A stretch of 64,000 bases of DNA from Pithys albifrons albifrons. Taxonomy: Eukaryota > Chordata > Aves > Passeriformes > Thamnophilidae. Below are positions 12,601-24,424 of the stretch, one piece after another. Each line of letters starts with the position of its first letter. The first letter of the stretch is position 1. The notes beneath the pieces are model-generated. The model worked only from the letters and a program-made list of their open reading frames with translations. It made no database searches and was not told the DNA's origin. The translations under genes and the position numbers were made by a program. The stretch covers positions 31,667,566 to 31,731,565 of the forward strand of contig NC_092467.1 in NCBI RefSeq assembly GCF_047495875.1. Direction: 5' to 3'.

Positions 12601-15600
12601 TGCCACCCCCTGTGCCCAGCTCCCAGCAACTCAGAGATTGGCTTACCCTGAACTGCTGCACCTCTGCAAGATCAGATGGTTTGTTTGGTGGTGTGAAATC
12701 AGGGAGCTGTAAACACACCTGGGGACTGGGAGTGGGAAATGGGAGTGAGCTGAAAGCAACGTGGGCACCCCGAGTGTGTCCTCACAGATACACAGGCAGA
12801 GAGACACAAAATAGTGGGACATTTCTGACAGTACAGGAAATGCAATGGACTGTTTGCAAGGGATGGAGGGGCAGGACACAGGGAATGGCTTTGGGCTGAA
12901 GGAGGGGAGATTTAAATGGGATATTGGGAAGAAACTCTTCCCTGGGAGGGCGGGCAGGCCCTGGCACAGGTGCCCAGAGAAGCTGTGGCTGCCCCATCCC
13001 TGGGAATGTCCAAGGCCAGGCTGGAGCACCCTGGGACAGTGGGAGGTGTCCCTGCCCATGGCAGGGGTGGCACTGGATGGGCTTTGAGGTCCCTCCCAAC
13101 CCAAACCAGTCTGGGATTCTGTGCCTTATTGGTTTATTTATTTTACTGGTTTATTTCATTTTTAAGAAAAGAAAACAAGTAAAACACAAAGCTAATGTTT
13201 TGCTGCAGTTTAATAGTAAGCATAGGTTGGTCTGTTCAAAATTTACTGATCTTGTGAACCTGTTCTCAAAGTCATAAGGCAGTAACGTTGCTTTTAGGAA
13301 CTATTATTCATTGTTTGTGCAGTATTAGCAGTTAAGGGAAGTGGTCATGGATGAGGGTGCATTGTGAGTGTTACAGAATCACAAAAACCTCAGAAGTCCT
13401 TGAACTAAATTATATACAGTTTAAACACTGACATATTTGAATATTCTGCACATATCTTTTGGGAGCTGGGAGGAGAAGCTTCTGGAAGCTTTATGTTTTA
13501 CAGTACTGTCACCAAAAGCCTGGCTGACTGAATGTACTTTATATGTGTAATTAACACACATAATTTGTCCTCATATTTGCCTGTGCAAGCTCTGAATGGA
13601 GCCTTGGGAACACAAAAATTGCACTTTAAGTAGAAGTCACATTATTTCTCTCTGTGAACAACAAAGTCACAACTGGCAACATGTTTTTAAAACTAACTTG
13701 GAGAAACTCCTTTTCCAAGCTATTTATGCTTGTCCCTGAGGGCATCAATGACTGACTTGCAGAACTGAACTGTGTATCTTGTCCTTGACATAAAAACCAT
13801 ATATAACTCAGTGAGCCTGGGCTTTGCCCTGTGGGGTGTCCTTTGCTTGGCACATGACTGGGACCTCCTGGGCTCAGTGGCCTTTTGCTTGGCCTTAAAC
13901 TACAAGCAAATGGAGCTCTACCATTCCCTGCCCTTCTTTTGCTATTTACTTGGGAAGTGCTTCAAGAAGGGACTGAAAGGAAAGGGGTAAGTCTTTGAAC
14001 TGTTCCCTCTCTCCAGGCAGGCTGGAGTGGAGAGTGGGGTTCTAATCACGTGGGCACTTCTGAGTCCACCTCTGGTGGAAGATGGTTGTGCAGTGTGTTC
14101 TGCCCTGCTGGGCAGGTGTTTGTGTCCCTGCTGTGACCTGTCTCTGTGTCCCAGGTTGGTGCTGCTGGCCAAGCTGGCAGGGACAGTGCTGCTCTCCTTC
14201 GCTGCCTGCTGGCTGCCCTTCGCCACCGACCTGGAGCAAATCATGCAAGTACTCAGAAGACTCTTTCCCATTGACAGAGGCTTGTTTGAGGCATGCATGT
14301 TTTCTTCTCCCCCACCCCACTGCCTGTTCCTGTATTCTTAGATCCCTTGAGAACCCTTCAGTGTGACCTTTAGGCATTTCATGGGACAGACACAGCACGG
14401 CTCGAGTAACTCGAGAGGCTTCTTCAGCAGGCAGCCCTTGCCAGTTATTTAATCCAGTGTTTAACCCCAGCTCAGCTGGCATCTTCCAGGATATTATACC
14501 AGTAGGCAACACTTATCCCATCATCAAACCCATTCTTCAATCCATACATTTTTCCATTGAAACAAATTCCATAGTAATTGAGTGTCAGAAGATGTAACCT
14601 TGGAAGTTAACAGCTTCAGCCTGGCTTTGGTTCTGCTCAGCTCTTTTCAGTGGGATTAATTATTTTAAAAAATAATTTAAAATAAGGTTGTGGGTCCAGC
14701 CTAGAACTTCCTTTTTGACCCACCTTGTGCCATTTTCCACAATATTTTCCAGAAGTTTTAGGCCAGTTCTGCTTTCCCCCAGGCAGTGGACACTTGCATG
14801 GTGAGCACCACTGAACCCCTGATCCAGCAGAGAATTCCTCATTTACCTGATGGGAATGCCACAGGAGTTTTGGGATGCAAGGAAGGGTTCTCATTTCTCA
14901 AGTCCCAGGGAGTTGTTGCTGCTGTTTTGCTTAATCAGGGCACGAGTCAATATTACACTTTCATACAGCAGGTTCTCACCTTCAAGGTGAACCAATGAAA
15001 TGAAGCTTTGAGTTTCCAGGTTTTGTTGTCACAGGGATTAAAGCAAAAGCTTATGTAGTTTAATTCATGTTTATTGTTCTTTTAATCTTTTTTAGCTGTA
15101 AATAATATCACAACTGGCACGTTTTTCTTCAAAAGTTAATGCTGGGGCACCAAAGTGGTACAGAAGTGTTCTTAGTGTACTCTCTGCTGGTTTGTTTTTG
15201 GAGTTGGACCAAGGGTTGGACTTGAGGATCTCAGAGGTCTTTTCCAACCCAATCAATTCTATGATTCTGTGAAAACAGCAAACAACCTCTCCAAAAAAAG
15301 ACACCTCCTCACACAGACCCCCCAAAAATCCAATGACCCTTTTCCTTGGGGGTTGTTTGGAATTTAGGAAGTTTTTATTCAGCACCAAGTTTAAAAATGC
15401 AATCTGTAAATGACAATAACCAACGAGTCTGAAAGAGCTGAAGCATTTTAATCTAATATTAGCCCAGATATTTCCTGAGCTGCTCAGGGGGGTGACTTGC
15501 TGGGTGCTCTGCAGATGGAATGAGGAATTGTCCACGTAAGCACAGCCCAGGAACTTCCCCAGGGCGTGTGTGTGACAGGTTGTCTGAGCTGGCTCCCCTT

Positions 15601-18600
15601 GTGAGCTGGGCCTGGCAGTGACCTGGTGAGTGAGTGCTGGTGCTGCCACAGCCCAGTGCCACTGCCCGGGGTGTCCTGTCCACACAGCTGTGCCGCCAGC
15701 AGCTGCTTGGGGATGAGTTTCACGAGCTGTGCTTACAGATTTAATTTGGAAAGTGATCCTGGCACAACTGCTAATGGCTCTGGGCTCCTTCATTTACGGG
15801 AGGGAGGTTAACTCTGTCGGTGCCTGCAGGAGCACAGCCAGGGGTGCAGGGAGGGGGGACAGCAGTGTCCCCACCCCTGGGACAGGGCTCAGGTGTGCCA
15901 GAGTTCCCAGGGGCACAGAGCATGATCTCAGGGGTTAAACAGTTGTCCCTGGTGCTGAAGAACTATTTCTCAGTTAGTTTTTAATTGAGTCTCCTGAAAC
16001 TTCCACCAGAATAATCTCAGGTACATCTGAGAATGTGATGGACATCTGTGAGGTTTTTCTGCACTCTCATGGTAGAAACCCAACAATCCCCCAATTCCCA
16101 AGCCCCATTGTTGTCACAAACATAAGTCCAAATGAATATAATTACCACTAATTACCTTTTTATCTCCTTTCAGGATAAAGTAGCCAATATTTGGTGCAGT
16201 CTAAGTGTCCTTATAAAGATAAAGAATGTAGTATCCCCTCAAACTCAGCTCAAACTCAGGTAAGACATAACTGAAGTGCTTTAGGCTGGTTTTATCTGCA
16301 CTATTTTTTGCAAAAGGAGTAAATTTTCTCAAATTGCTATGAGAAGTGTTTAAAATATTGGAAGTATTTGTTCTTTCCTGTTCTGTACTTTCCTCCCAAG
16401 TGATGAGGGTTTCCCCAAGTGCTGTTAGGAACTGAAAAATTCCCTGCTTGTTTATGTAGTGATTTATCTGCCTGGTTAAAACTGAGTTACAATTTGCAAA
16501 TTCAAAGAATTAGCCCTTTTAGTGCTCTGGGAAGTCGGAGCTCTCAGTTCTGTTCCTTGACTAAGTGAGGAGTTCAGGCCTAGGCCTGGAGAGTGAAGTA
16601 CTAATAGATGCAGTTACTCATGTATTAAAACTGTTTTCCTTACAAAACTCCCCAGTTTTGCTGTAACATTCCTGAGCCTCCTTCCTGCCTGTATCAAACT
16701 GACTGTCCAGCCTTCCCTGCGAGGGTTTAAATTTGCTCTGGTAAGTGTTTGTTTGTGATTGCTCCTTGTTTTCCTCCACCCCTGAGCGCTGGGGTGTGAC
16801 CAACAGCAGTTGCTGCAGAGCGCACGTTCAAGCCATTAAATGCTCAAGGACTTGGTTTAAAAGTGTTTCACTTTCACGTGTCCGGGGGGTCTGACCTGTC
16901 TTTGAAACCCAGACTTCTTTCCTTAGCCTCTATTTTATTTATTTAGCATTTTTATTATCTTCCTCTGAAGAGCCTTTAGAAAATTCCATACACCTTGAAA
17001 CCTCCTACAGAGTTGGGATTTCTCCTCTTTTTGTTTAGCTGCCAAAGTGCCAGTTTTTCCTATTGCATTGGCTGCAAAATTCAGTGAAAAAGTCCCAAAA
17101 TGGACATTGTGAGCTCATTAGTGTTTTGAAAATAAAATGTTACTGTTTTCCCCAATGTTTGCCTTTCCTTAGTCATACCATTGAATTGAAGCACATTGCA
17201 ACAACTTAAGTTAAATTCAGAAATTGTGTGGAGCTGGTTCTAAAGTTTCAAGAGTTATAAAATAATTTCATGTTGAATTTTAGGTGATATTGGGGAGTTT
17301 ATCACAACCCTGCCTAGAAGTAACACTTATCCTAAGAACTGATTGAGGTTTTGCAGTGTGTCTTTATTTGGTGGGAGGAGAAACAAACCCAAACCAGTTT
17401 GTTTGCTTTGGTGTATTGGCTGTTCATGCTGATGATGGGCAAAGTTCTGTGTCAGAAGTGTGGGCAGTTCTCCCCACGGGTGGGATTTCCCAGGGCAGCT
17501 GTGGGTGGATGTTGTTTCCGTGGTGGGGCTGCTCTCAGGGAGGTGAGCAGAGGGAGGGCTCGACAGAAGTGCTGTCTGACTAATTCAGGGTAAACTTTCC
17601 AGCAGTGTTTGTGGCACTGGGGGTGGTGCCAGGAGCTGCCCTGGTGCCTGTAAATGGCACTGGAGGAAATGTAGCAGTTAATTAGAAAACTCAGCTCATT
17701 GAGCTGCTGCCTTCACGTGGAGTCTGTGCCAGCAGACACTAAAGCAGAGCTTTGCATTGCAGTCACACAGACTAATCCAGCTCTGATCTCCTTTCCTAAG
17801 GTTAGTTGTGCACTGTCATTTTTCCTGTTCTCCTTTCAAGTCCATGAAAAATCTATTCTTCTTGTGGCAGTGTAAGTAAATTATTTTCCTGTGGGTATAT
17901 TTTGATCTTTTTTCTCATGCTGTTGTTGCATGCTGCTCTTTAACCTACAAGTGTGTTGGATTTTAAACACTCTGCATGTTTGCTTTGCTGAGTAACTTGT
18001 AAATGAAGGTGTGCAAGTACAGCCAGGCTGGGCTGTGCTGAGGGGACAGTCACCAGTGCTGCTCTTCATGTGGGTGTCCTGCATGGGCCTGACAGGGCTG
18101 TTGGATAAGGGGAGACCTGATCCCTGTTTTTCCTCTCTTCATTCCAGCCCAGTCTGCTTAATCATAAATGAAATCCCCTTTATGGCCACGTGGTTTTTAC
18201 TCGTGTCAACTTTCAGGTGAGCTGGAAACTTTTAACATAGTTGGAGAGGACTTGGGACAAGGGATGGAGGGACAGGACACAGGGAATGGCTTCCCACTGC
18301 CAGAGGGCAGGGTTAGATGGGATACTGGGAAGGAATTCCTGGCTGGGAGGGTGGGGAGGGGCTGGAATGGATTTCCCAGAGAAGCTGTGGCTGCCCCATC
18401 CCTGGGAGTGCCCAAGGCCAGGTTGGAGCAACCAGGTTTGGTGGGAGATGTCCCTGCACATGGCAGGGGTGGCACTGGATGGGCTTTGAGGGGTTCTTCT
18501 GCCCCAGTTTCAGTGAAGGTAAATGTGTTTCCTGCCCTGCCCCCAGCATGCTGCCCCTGCTGCTGCGGGACGAGCTGCTGCTGCCCTACGCCGTCACCAC

Positions 18601-19093
18601 GCCGGCCTTCCTGGCCGTCAGCCTCGCCTGCTTCTCCATCCTGGACAAGACCTCTGCAGAGGACCTGCAGCTCAAGGCCTTCTCCCTTGCCCTCAAGGGA
18701 TATGTGTCTTGGTTTAAGGCCTTTCCCAGGATTGTCAGGAGTCTGGTAAGCAATGTTAATTCCTGTGTCAGCTTTTCCTGTGCTGAGGTGTCAGTGGGGG
18801 GCTGTAATACAGAGCCCCCAAGCAGTGCAGGAACAGCTTTACCTGTTTGAGGGGTTCCATCACCAACACCTAACCCACCCTTCCTTATCTTGCAGTTCCT
18901 CCTTTCCCTGTCCCTGATGGGTGTCCTGTCCCTGCTGAGCGCTGCGGTGCCTCCTCCCCAGAGCCTCCCAGATCTGTTCCCCGTGTCCATCTCCATTGTT
19001 TCCTGCTTGCACTTCTTACTATTTCTGCTGTATTTTAACATTGTTATACTCTGGGACTCCAAGAATAGTAAAAGTCAGAAGAAAATCAGTTAA
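3634..19093 (+). CDS. ALG6: ALG6, dolichyl-P-Glc:Man9GlcNAc2-PP-dolichol alpha-1,3-glucosyltransferase (14 coding exons)
   Basis: This ER multi-pass enzyme (GT-C fold, family GT57) adds the first glucose to the Man9 lipid-linked oligosaccharide before N-glycosylation. Coding exons: 3634-3715, 6679-6763, 8519-8608, 9274-9362, 11145-11227, 11884-11948, 13801-13986, 14155-14290, 16174-16259, 16656-16740, 17801-17871, 18148-18216, 18547-18745 and 18896-19093 (TAA). All phases join, giving 507 residues, the length I recall for human ALG6. The chosen ATG opens with MEKW as in human, and its exon starts at 3611 after a good acceptor. Conserved motifs seen are GDYEAQRHW (about residues 36-44), [13 protein letters not shown] (about 68-80, whose Asp71 matches the Asp proposed as catalytic base in yeast Alg6), [13 protein letters not shown], and a lysine-rich C-terminus ending QKKIS. 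A luminal NTS sequon lies at 59-61. Two introns start with GC and one is U12-type (separate entries). The match to human is strong; exon edges are inferred from splice consensus and phase. Confidence 0.96.
3870..4240. repeat. Composite of two CR1 fragments in opposite orientation
   Basis: Bases 3870-3960 start with the complement of a CR1 3' end (AATCATAGAATGGATTGGGTTGG). Bases 3966-4240 are plus-oriented CR1 sequence (GGCTGAGGGAGCTGGGGGTG, then CTCTGCCAGGGGAGG and TTGCAGAGAGAGTGCTCAGG). The composite lies in the ALG6 intron after the first coding exon. Confidence 0.75.
4229..4462. repeat. 78-bp tandem triplication of CR1-derived sequence
   Basis: The block starting GGAGGTGTTTAAGGTGAC recurs at 4229, 4307 and 4385, a constant spacing of 78 bp. 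It carries TGGCACTGAGTGAGAATCC and ends in the ACTGTGATCAC sequence that forms the palindrome next to it. Confidence 0.85.
4437..4515. repeat. Perfect palindrome, 38-bp arms, 3-bp spacer
   Basis: Arms at 4437-4474 and 4478-4515 are exact reverse complements around TCC. The arm contains ACTGTGATCACCAGCCC, which also occurs in CR1 copies nearby. Two related palindromes lie near 51.8 and 52.0 kb. Confidence 0.9.
4540..4640 (-). repeat. Short tandem copies of a CR1 3' terminus
   Basis: The sequence TCTCAGTGCCACATCCATAG, followed by repeated AATCATAGAATGGATTGGGTTGG, occurs twice. It is the complement of the CR1 3' end. Bases 4640-6678 are otherwise unique intron, with a short TG-rich stretch at 5714-5752. 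Confidence 0.65.
11228..11883 (+). other. ALG6 intron with a GC donor (GC-AG intron)
   Basis: The exon ends AAAAAGAAG at 11227 and is followed by GCAAGT. There is no GT that keeps the frame, and the next exon (GTTTCCAGTGCTCTCTGC after CAG at 11881-11883) joins in phase with the conserved protein. AAG|GCAAGT is the classic context for GC donors used by the major spliceosome. Confidence 0.85.
11949..11956 (+). promoter_or_regulatory. U12-type 5' splice site
   Basis: GTATCCTT directly follows the exon bases CACTTCCA. It matches positions +1 to +8 recognised by U11/U6atac. Confidence 0.85.
12840..13130 (+). repeat. CR1 3' fragment
   Basis: It runs from GGGATGGAGGGGCAGGACAC through CCCTGCCCATGGCAGGGG to the 3' end GGTCCCTCCCAACCCAAACC. 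The element is in plus orientation inside the U12 intron of ALG6. Confidence 0.88.
13782..13789 (+). promoter_or_regulatory. U12-type branch point TCCTTGAC
   Basis: The motif is one base from the optimal TCCTTAAC and sits 12 bases before the phase-consistent 3' splice site, the usual U12 spacing. Confidence 0.85.
14291..16173 (+). other. ALG6 intron with a second, weaker GC donor
   Basis: The conserved GGCTTGTTTGAG ends at 14290 and is followed by GCATGC. The next exon starts GATAAAGTAGCC at 16174 and continues the protein exactly (FEDKVANIW). No GT donor restores the frame nearby; the next GT, at 14299, would add bases out of phase. A plus-strand CR1 3' end lies at 15170-15276; the remainder is unique. 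Confidence 0.7.
15170..15276 (+). repeat. CR1 3' terminus
   Basis: The fragment reads GGAGTTGGACCAAGGGTTGG to TTTTCCAACCCAATCAATTC and ends in TATGATTCTGTG, the typical CR1 end. Confidence 0.8.
18240..18495 (+). repeat. CR1 3' fragment in the last-but-one ALG6 introns
   Basis: It shares its whole length with the copy at 12.84-13.09 kb (GGGATGGAGGGACAGGACAC to GGTGGCACTGGATGGGC). It fills most of the intron between exons 18148-18216 and 18547-18745. Confidence 0.85.
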
Positions 19094-19353
19094 TGCAGGT
19101 GTGGAGCTGCAGGACTGAGGTGTGTGCAGGACAGAGTGTGTTTGGTGAGCGCTGTCAGCGTGCAGGGAGCCTGACTGGGATGGGCACACCTGCTGGGACA
19201 CAGGGACAGCCAGGAAACATGTTCTGCTCACTCAAACACAAACCAATCAAAGACTCTTTCAAAGGAATTGTTGGAGAGCATTGGAAATCTGATTTGCTGT
19301 GTTTTCTTCAGGAGAATCATACTTTTGTTACCATTTGTAAACCTAAAATGCCT

Positions 19354-19359
19354 AATAAA
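19354..19359 (+). terminator. Candidate ALG6 polyadenylation signal AATAAA
   Basis: This is the first canonical AATAAA after the stop codon (19091-19093), giving a 3' UTR of roughly 280 bases. No strong GU-rich element is evident downstream, so a more distal site remains possible. Confidence 0.5.
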
Positions 19360-19379
19360 GGACCAAATTTTGAATTAAT

Positions 19380-22300
19380 GCTAAAATACCTCATACCTGC
19401 TGCATTAGCAAAAGAAGCACGAGGTTTGTTCCTCTCCCAGCACAAAAGGCATCACAAGACATGCAGGTAAAGTAGAAATGCTGGGCTGGCACCTCTGAAT
19501 TTGTGCTGCTGAATTGTTTTATGGCACAAACTTGTCACTGTCCCCCATTGTAACATTTCTTTTTCAGCAGCTTTGGTTTAAGTGCTTTTAACATTTCTGC
19601 AGCCTTAGGACTCAACAACTATCTCTTAACTGGACTGAACAGCCAAGACCTCTTGGTTTTACTGCAGTAAAAGCTGAGGTGCTGCAGTGCAGTTGGAAAC
19701 CAGGTATGAGGGGAAAAACAAATCCCAAACCCCCAGGCCCCCCCAGCCCCCCTCAGTGCACAGCAATTTGCAGATCTAAACTGAACCCAACTCTGCAATT
19801 CCTCCCTCCACTGCCAATAATTCAGAGAATGCAAATGGATGGAGTAATTATAAACACAACAAAGCATGGAGGAAGAAGATAAATCATAAAGCAATTTAGG
19901 GTGGTATAGTTTAATTAGGAGTCAGTCTAGCCTTTTTTCTTCTATATAAAAAGGCCCCCTCGTTGTTTAGAGGCTTCCCCTGCCCTGGCTGTGCTGCCGC
20001 ATTCCAGCCTGTCACTGCTGTTGGTGTCACTGTGTGAATCAGCTGTTCTGGGGACTCCCAGCTGTGTCAGTTATGAGCCTGTCAATGGAGTGGCCACGAG
20101 CTCAGTGTATTTATGCAGTTTTTCCAGCCCTATTTGTTGTGGAAAAAGTACCCAGAGCCAACAGTGTGCCCCTGGTAGCTCCAGCAGAGTGGAAAGGGTG
20201 CCCTGGAGTAGGAACTCCAAGGATAGTGGGGGTGAGCACAGTTCAACAAAGTCCCATAAACCAACAAAACCTGGATATTTTCACAAGTATTTAGACTTTT
20301 TGTGGGTGTGACTCCAGCCCACAGCTCTGCCCACAGCACAGCCTTCCCTTTTGGAAGGGTGGGCTGAGTGGCTTTGGTGTGTGCCAGGGCACACAAACAG
20401 GAATCTTTGTCCCCAGGCTGTGACATCCCAAACCCACCGCGGAAGGGCTGCCTGGAGTCTGTCAGCCCTGAGGAAGGTCTGTCAGGTGCCAAGGGAAATG
20501 GAGGTGGGGGGAAGCAGCAGGAGCTCGGGCTCTCCTTCCCCCCATAGCCAAACATTAGTTTTGAGTGTATCCCTTTCCTTTGTCCTTGAGGTGGCCTCGG
20601 GGGGTGATAAAGTGAGAGTCACCCGATCCACCTGGTGTGGAACTGGAAATGGTTCTTAACAGCCCCAGCTGTTTCAGGAGGGCAGAGCCAGTGACTGCCT
20701 GAATAGCTGAGGCATGTCAGGGGCATGTGCTGCACAATCTGAGGGTACAGCTTTATTTCCCTAAAAAATGACTAAACACCAGATTTGGTAATTGCCGTGG
20801 TGTAAGTGAGGCTGTAACTCACTGCCCATCATCACCTTCACTGTTATTTCCTGTACAAGTTTTATGTTGTTCTTCCAAGACTGCCCAGAACAGCTTGATT
20901 TAGAGCAGCACCAGCAGTTCCAGACTCTTCTCTGATCAATAATTATTTAATTTCCAGCTCCAGAGGTTACAGTCAGGTTATACAAACTCTTGCTGGCTCA
21001 GGTGTCCTCCCCTCATCCTGCAGAGCAAGGGGCTGGTGCCCCTTACACATAAACCAACCCCCCTGACAGACCAGTGTGGAAATGAGAAAAACTGTCCCAT
21101 TCCCTTCCAACAGTTCCTAACCCTGTTCCCAGTTGGACTGCACAGCTAGTGAGGTGCAAAAAGATTTTTATTAATTACAGACTTTCAAAGCTGGAGCATG
21201 TAAAACATATTTATCACTCTGGTGCTCCGTTTAATTGTAAAAATCAGTTTATTGGAGGAGCAGAACTTTGCAGGGGTTGAAAGGACATTCAAGTGTGTGT
21301 GTTTTTAACTTGATAAAAGAGTATAAATCTTTCTACTGCACTTTTCCAACCTCTGCAAGGATTTGCAACGTGAGGGATTCCCTGGGCTGGAGGGGTGGGA
21401 AAGAGAAGCTACTGGTTTATATAAACTGCTCTTACAGCATTAAATACCAAAACTGAACTAGAATGTTGACCTAAGAAGCAAATGTTGCCAGAGCCTGGTG
21501 TTGCTGCTGGGTTTGAAGCTGAGGCTTTGCTGGGCTGACTTGAGAGCAAACCTTGCTGCGGGTGACAAACACGTCCCCAAGTGTGGCAGCACCACCAGGG
21601 AAGCTGCTTGTACACACCTGAAACACGGAGTGAGTCCTTGTCCTGCAGAGCTCCCTGCAGCCCTAGAGCCCACCAAGGCTACAGCAGGACCACAGGACCC
21701 CAGCCAGGTTCCTGCACAGGCAGCAGCAGCCCCAGAGCCCTGCAGGGTGGGCTGTTTGCCCCGAGATGATGGGGTGGTTGGGCCTGAAGAGATGCCAGGA
21801 ATGCTCCTGCCAGGGCGCACCTGCCTGGCCAGCGACGCTCCCGTGGGGGCAGATTGGTTTACACTCAGCTCTTCGCTCCTTTTAAGTCCAGTCCAGCAGA
21901 TGGAGAACTTCGGGGTGATGTGGAATGCATTTTTCACATAATGCCTGTGGGGAGATGGGGAATGACTCAAATAAATGGCAATTAGACAAGAGCATCATCG
22001 TTCAGGGGGTGTGTTTGGAGTTTCAGGGCTGCCTGATGTCCCGTTCAGCCTCACACACACAGCCTTGGGCAAGGCAGGGCAGCAGCTGCTCTGCCCTGAG
22101 CTGCAGCAACACTGCAGGATGGCTTAAGGACATGCTGTAGGAAAAGTTGAAGAATAATTGCTAAGACATCATTTAGCCACCACAATTATGGTTTTTTAAG
22201 CAATTTACAGTGTTGGTCACACATGGAAGGGATAAAGAGAAGCAAAAAGGAAACAGGACATTTTTTGGACATGAGGTGCAAAGCCCTGTGCAAATACTCA

Positions 22301-22610
22301 TGACTACACTGCTGTCCATGGACATGAACCTGTACTACACCTGAGTGCTTTGAGCCAACTGTGAGTGGAAGCCTTGGTGTTGCCAGCATGGCTTTACTAC
22401 AGGCTGATACCCCAGTGCAAGTGTTGAAGTGATCACTGCACCATGGAAAGGTTCCCCTGCAGCTGCAGGACTCGGGAATGCTCCTGACTGGCAAGAATGA
22501 GGATGCTGGCCCTGCTCCCCTGCACTGGAGGTGCCATCCCTCGAGGACTCTGCCTGGGCAGTGGGAACTGGCTTGGAAGGAGTGAAAACTCCAGCAAGAG
22601 CAGCCAGGAA
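19380..22610. other. Intergenic spacer between ALG6 and ITGB3BP 3' ends, left part
   Basis: I see no conserved coding exon, tRNA or other RNA gene here. Short open frames have no recognisable protein sequence. The sequence is mostly unique and moderately GC-rich between 20.3 and 21.9 kb. Confidence 0.6.
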
Positions 22611-22622
22611 GCAGCAGGATAA

Positions 22623-22738
22623 CAGAATCCCAGACTGTTGTGAGCTGGAAGGACCCACGAGGATCATGGAGTCCAACTCTTAAGTCAATGGCCCACACAG
22701 GGGATTGAACCCATGACCTTGCATAAGGTTAGGTTGTG
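22623..22738 (-). repeat. tRNA-Ile-derived SINE (TguSINE1-like), minus strand
   Basis: The element starts with the complement of its CR1-like tail (CAGAATCCCAGACTGTTGTG) and contains GGAAGGACCCACGAGGATCA. It ends in GGGATTGAACCCATGACCTT, the complement of the B-box half of a tRNA head. The 5' half of the tRNA head is truncated. Related full copies are at 40.37 and 62.82 kb. Confidence 0.8.
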
Positions 22739-24424
22739 TCCATGCTGGGTTTAAAAGGGGTTTTTTTGCTACTCAGTGACTTGTGGTTGAGTACAAAGTA
22801 AAATTTAACCTTCAGAGGAGCAAACTGCAGGTGTGTGAGCCCTGCCCTGCCTCCTGCAATCAAACACTGGTCCCACAGTCCTCAGGTACAGGAGCTGGAC
22901 TGCAGCTTCCCAAGGAGAGATGTTCTCCCTCTGTGCAGGGAATGGAGAGAGCCTGGGGGTGTTCTCTTCTGGAGAGACCACGGCACCAGGCACAGGTGAG
23001 AGGATGGCAGGCAAGGTCAGCCACCACCTGGGCATCTCCTCCTGGCACGGGGACAGGAGCCAGGGGAGGGACAAACTGCTCCCCTCAGGCTCCTCAGTGG
23101 TGCCTGCAGGATGCCCCAGAGCAGCACTCACCTGTCTGTGGTCCCTGTGCCAGGGCCTGGGTGCTGGTGGTCACTGTGCCAGGGCCTGGGTGCCGGGCAG
23201 GACGCAGCCCCAGGGGCTCCCTGCTTTGCTCCAGGAGCGCCCTCAGGAACTCGGTGCTGCTGCAGGTCTGGATGTGCCCTGAGGGGGGAACCAACTGTAA
23301 ACACAGTGTGGTAACCGAGGCAGAGCTTGGGTAACCCCCACACAAACACCAGCTAAACAGTTGCTGCTGCAGGGGGTAAACCCAGAGCCCCTTTCAAGCA
23401 GTCCCGGGGCCTCAGCAGCGACTTCAGAGCTTGGGTGGATGTAGGTGTGTTACACGACCAGGGCAGAACACAATGTGCTGCAAGGGTTAGAGGCTGGTAC
23501 TTTTGGTTTGCTAATAATAATAAATAAAACCCCACAAGGACCATTCAGCAGAACCCAACCAAGGGCTGCATGAGGAACACCCACCCCTGGAGGCCCCACA
23601 CCTGAGCCCCAGGGCAGGGTGGGCTGAGGGCTGAGCAGGTGGCTGGGACAAGGAGGGGAAAAGTGTGCAAGGGCAGAAAGGAACTCAGGGAATGAGAACA
23701 GGTGTGGAGAGGCTCTGGGAGCAGGTGCACCGAGTGCCAGGGCTGCCAGATGGCCCTGCAGCAGATGGGCAGCTCTGCCCCTGCACCCCGAGTGTCCGTG
23801 GGGGGTCACAGGGGGCTGTGATTCCACCACCACCACCACGGGGTGGAAAGGGAATCCAGAGTGATGTGGGACACACCAGGAGCAGGAGCCAGGGATGTGC
23901 AGCCGACCAGGCTGCAGGGCACACTCCCAGCTGCACAGGGGCACCAAACCCCACACACTGCAGAAACACAGAGTCCTGCCCAGGGGTCAGACACGAGGTG
24001 CCACCACTGTCCCCTGGAGCTGCCCAGACCCTGCCCTAAGCCAGGTCTCACACTCCATGGAAAGGCATCCAACCCACCCTGGCCTCAGGTGCCACTTTCC
24101 AGCATTATTCCTGAAAAACACCATTTTTTACACAAATTGTCATCAAAGACCCACCACAATTACTGACAATAGGAAACTGTCCAGTTTTGTGTGGCAAATA
24201 ACAGAAAAAAGACACATCTCATCCAAGTTGGTTTCCTTGTGCTAAATGCAATTCCTAATTCAGTCTTTCTGGATCTGATTCCCCTTTAATCATGAGCTGC
24301 AATACAGCACATAAAGAACCCAAACATGCCAGAGCCACCACACTGAGCTGTCCTGAAAAACAACTGCCCAGACCCACAGAAAACATCATCAGCTCAGCTT
24401 TTCTTCCAAACACAGAAACCCACA

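Larger units (their letters stand above)
11949..13800 (+). other. ALG6 U12-type (minor spliceosome) intron
   Basis: The donor GTATCCTT at 11949-11956 matches the U12 5' consensus exactly. TCCTTGAC at 13782-13789 matches the U12 branch site, with the branch A at 13788. There is no polypyrimidine tract. To rebuild the conserved HFQYNSVSLG the exon must resume at 13801, so the intron ends in AT, 12 bases after the branch A. An end at the AC of 13796-13797 would add one residue. A CR1 copy lies inside (12.84-13.13 kb); the rest is unique sequence. Confidence 0.8.

Noticed and set aside
19991..24245. Numerous 60-180 codon open frames in the ALG6-ITGB3BP spacer
   Set aside because: They overlap on both strands and show no recognisable protein motif, consistent splice sites or codon pattern.
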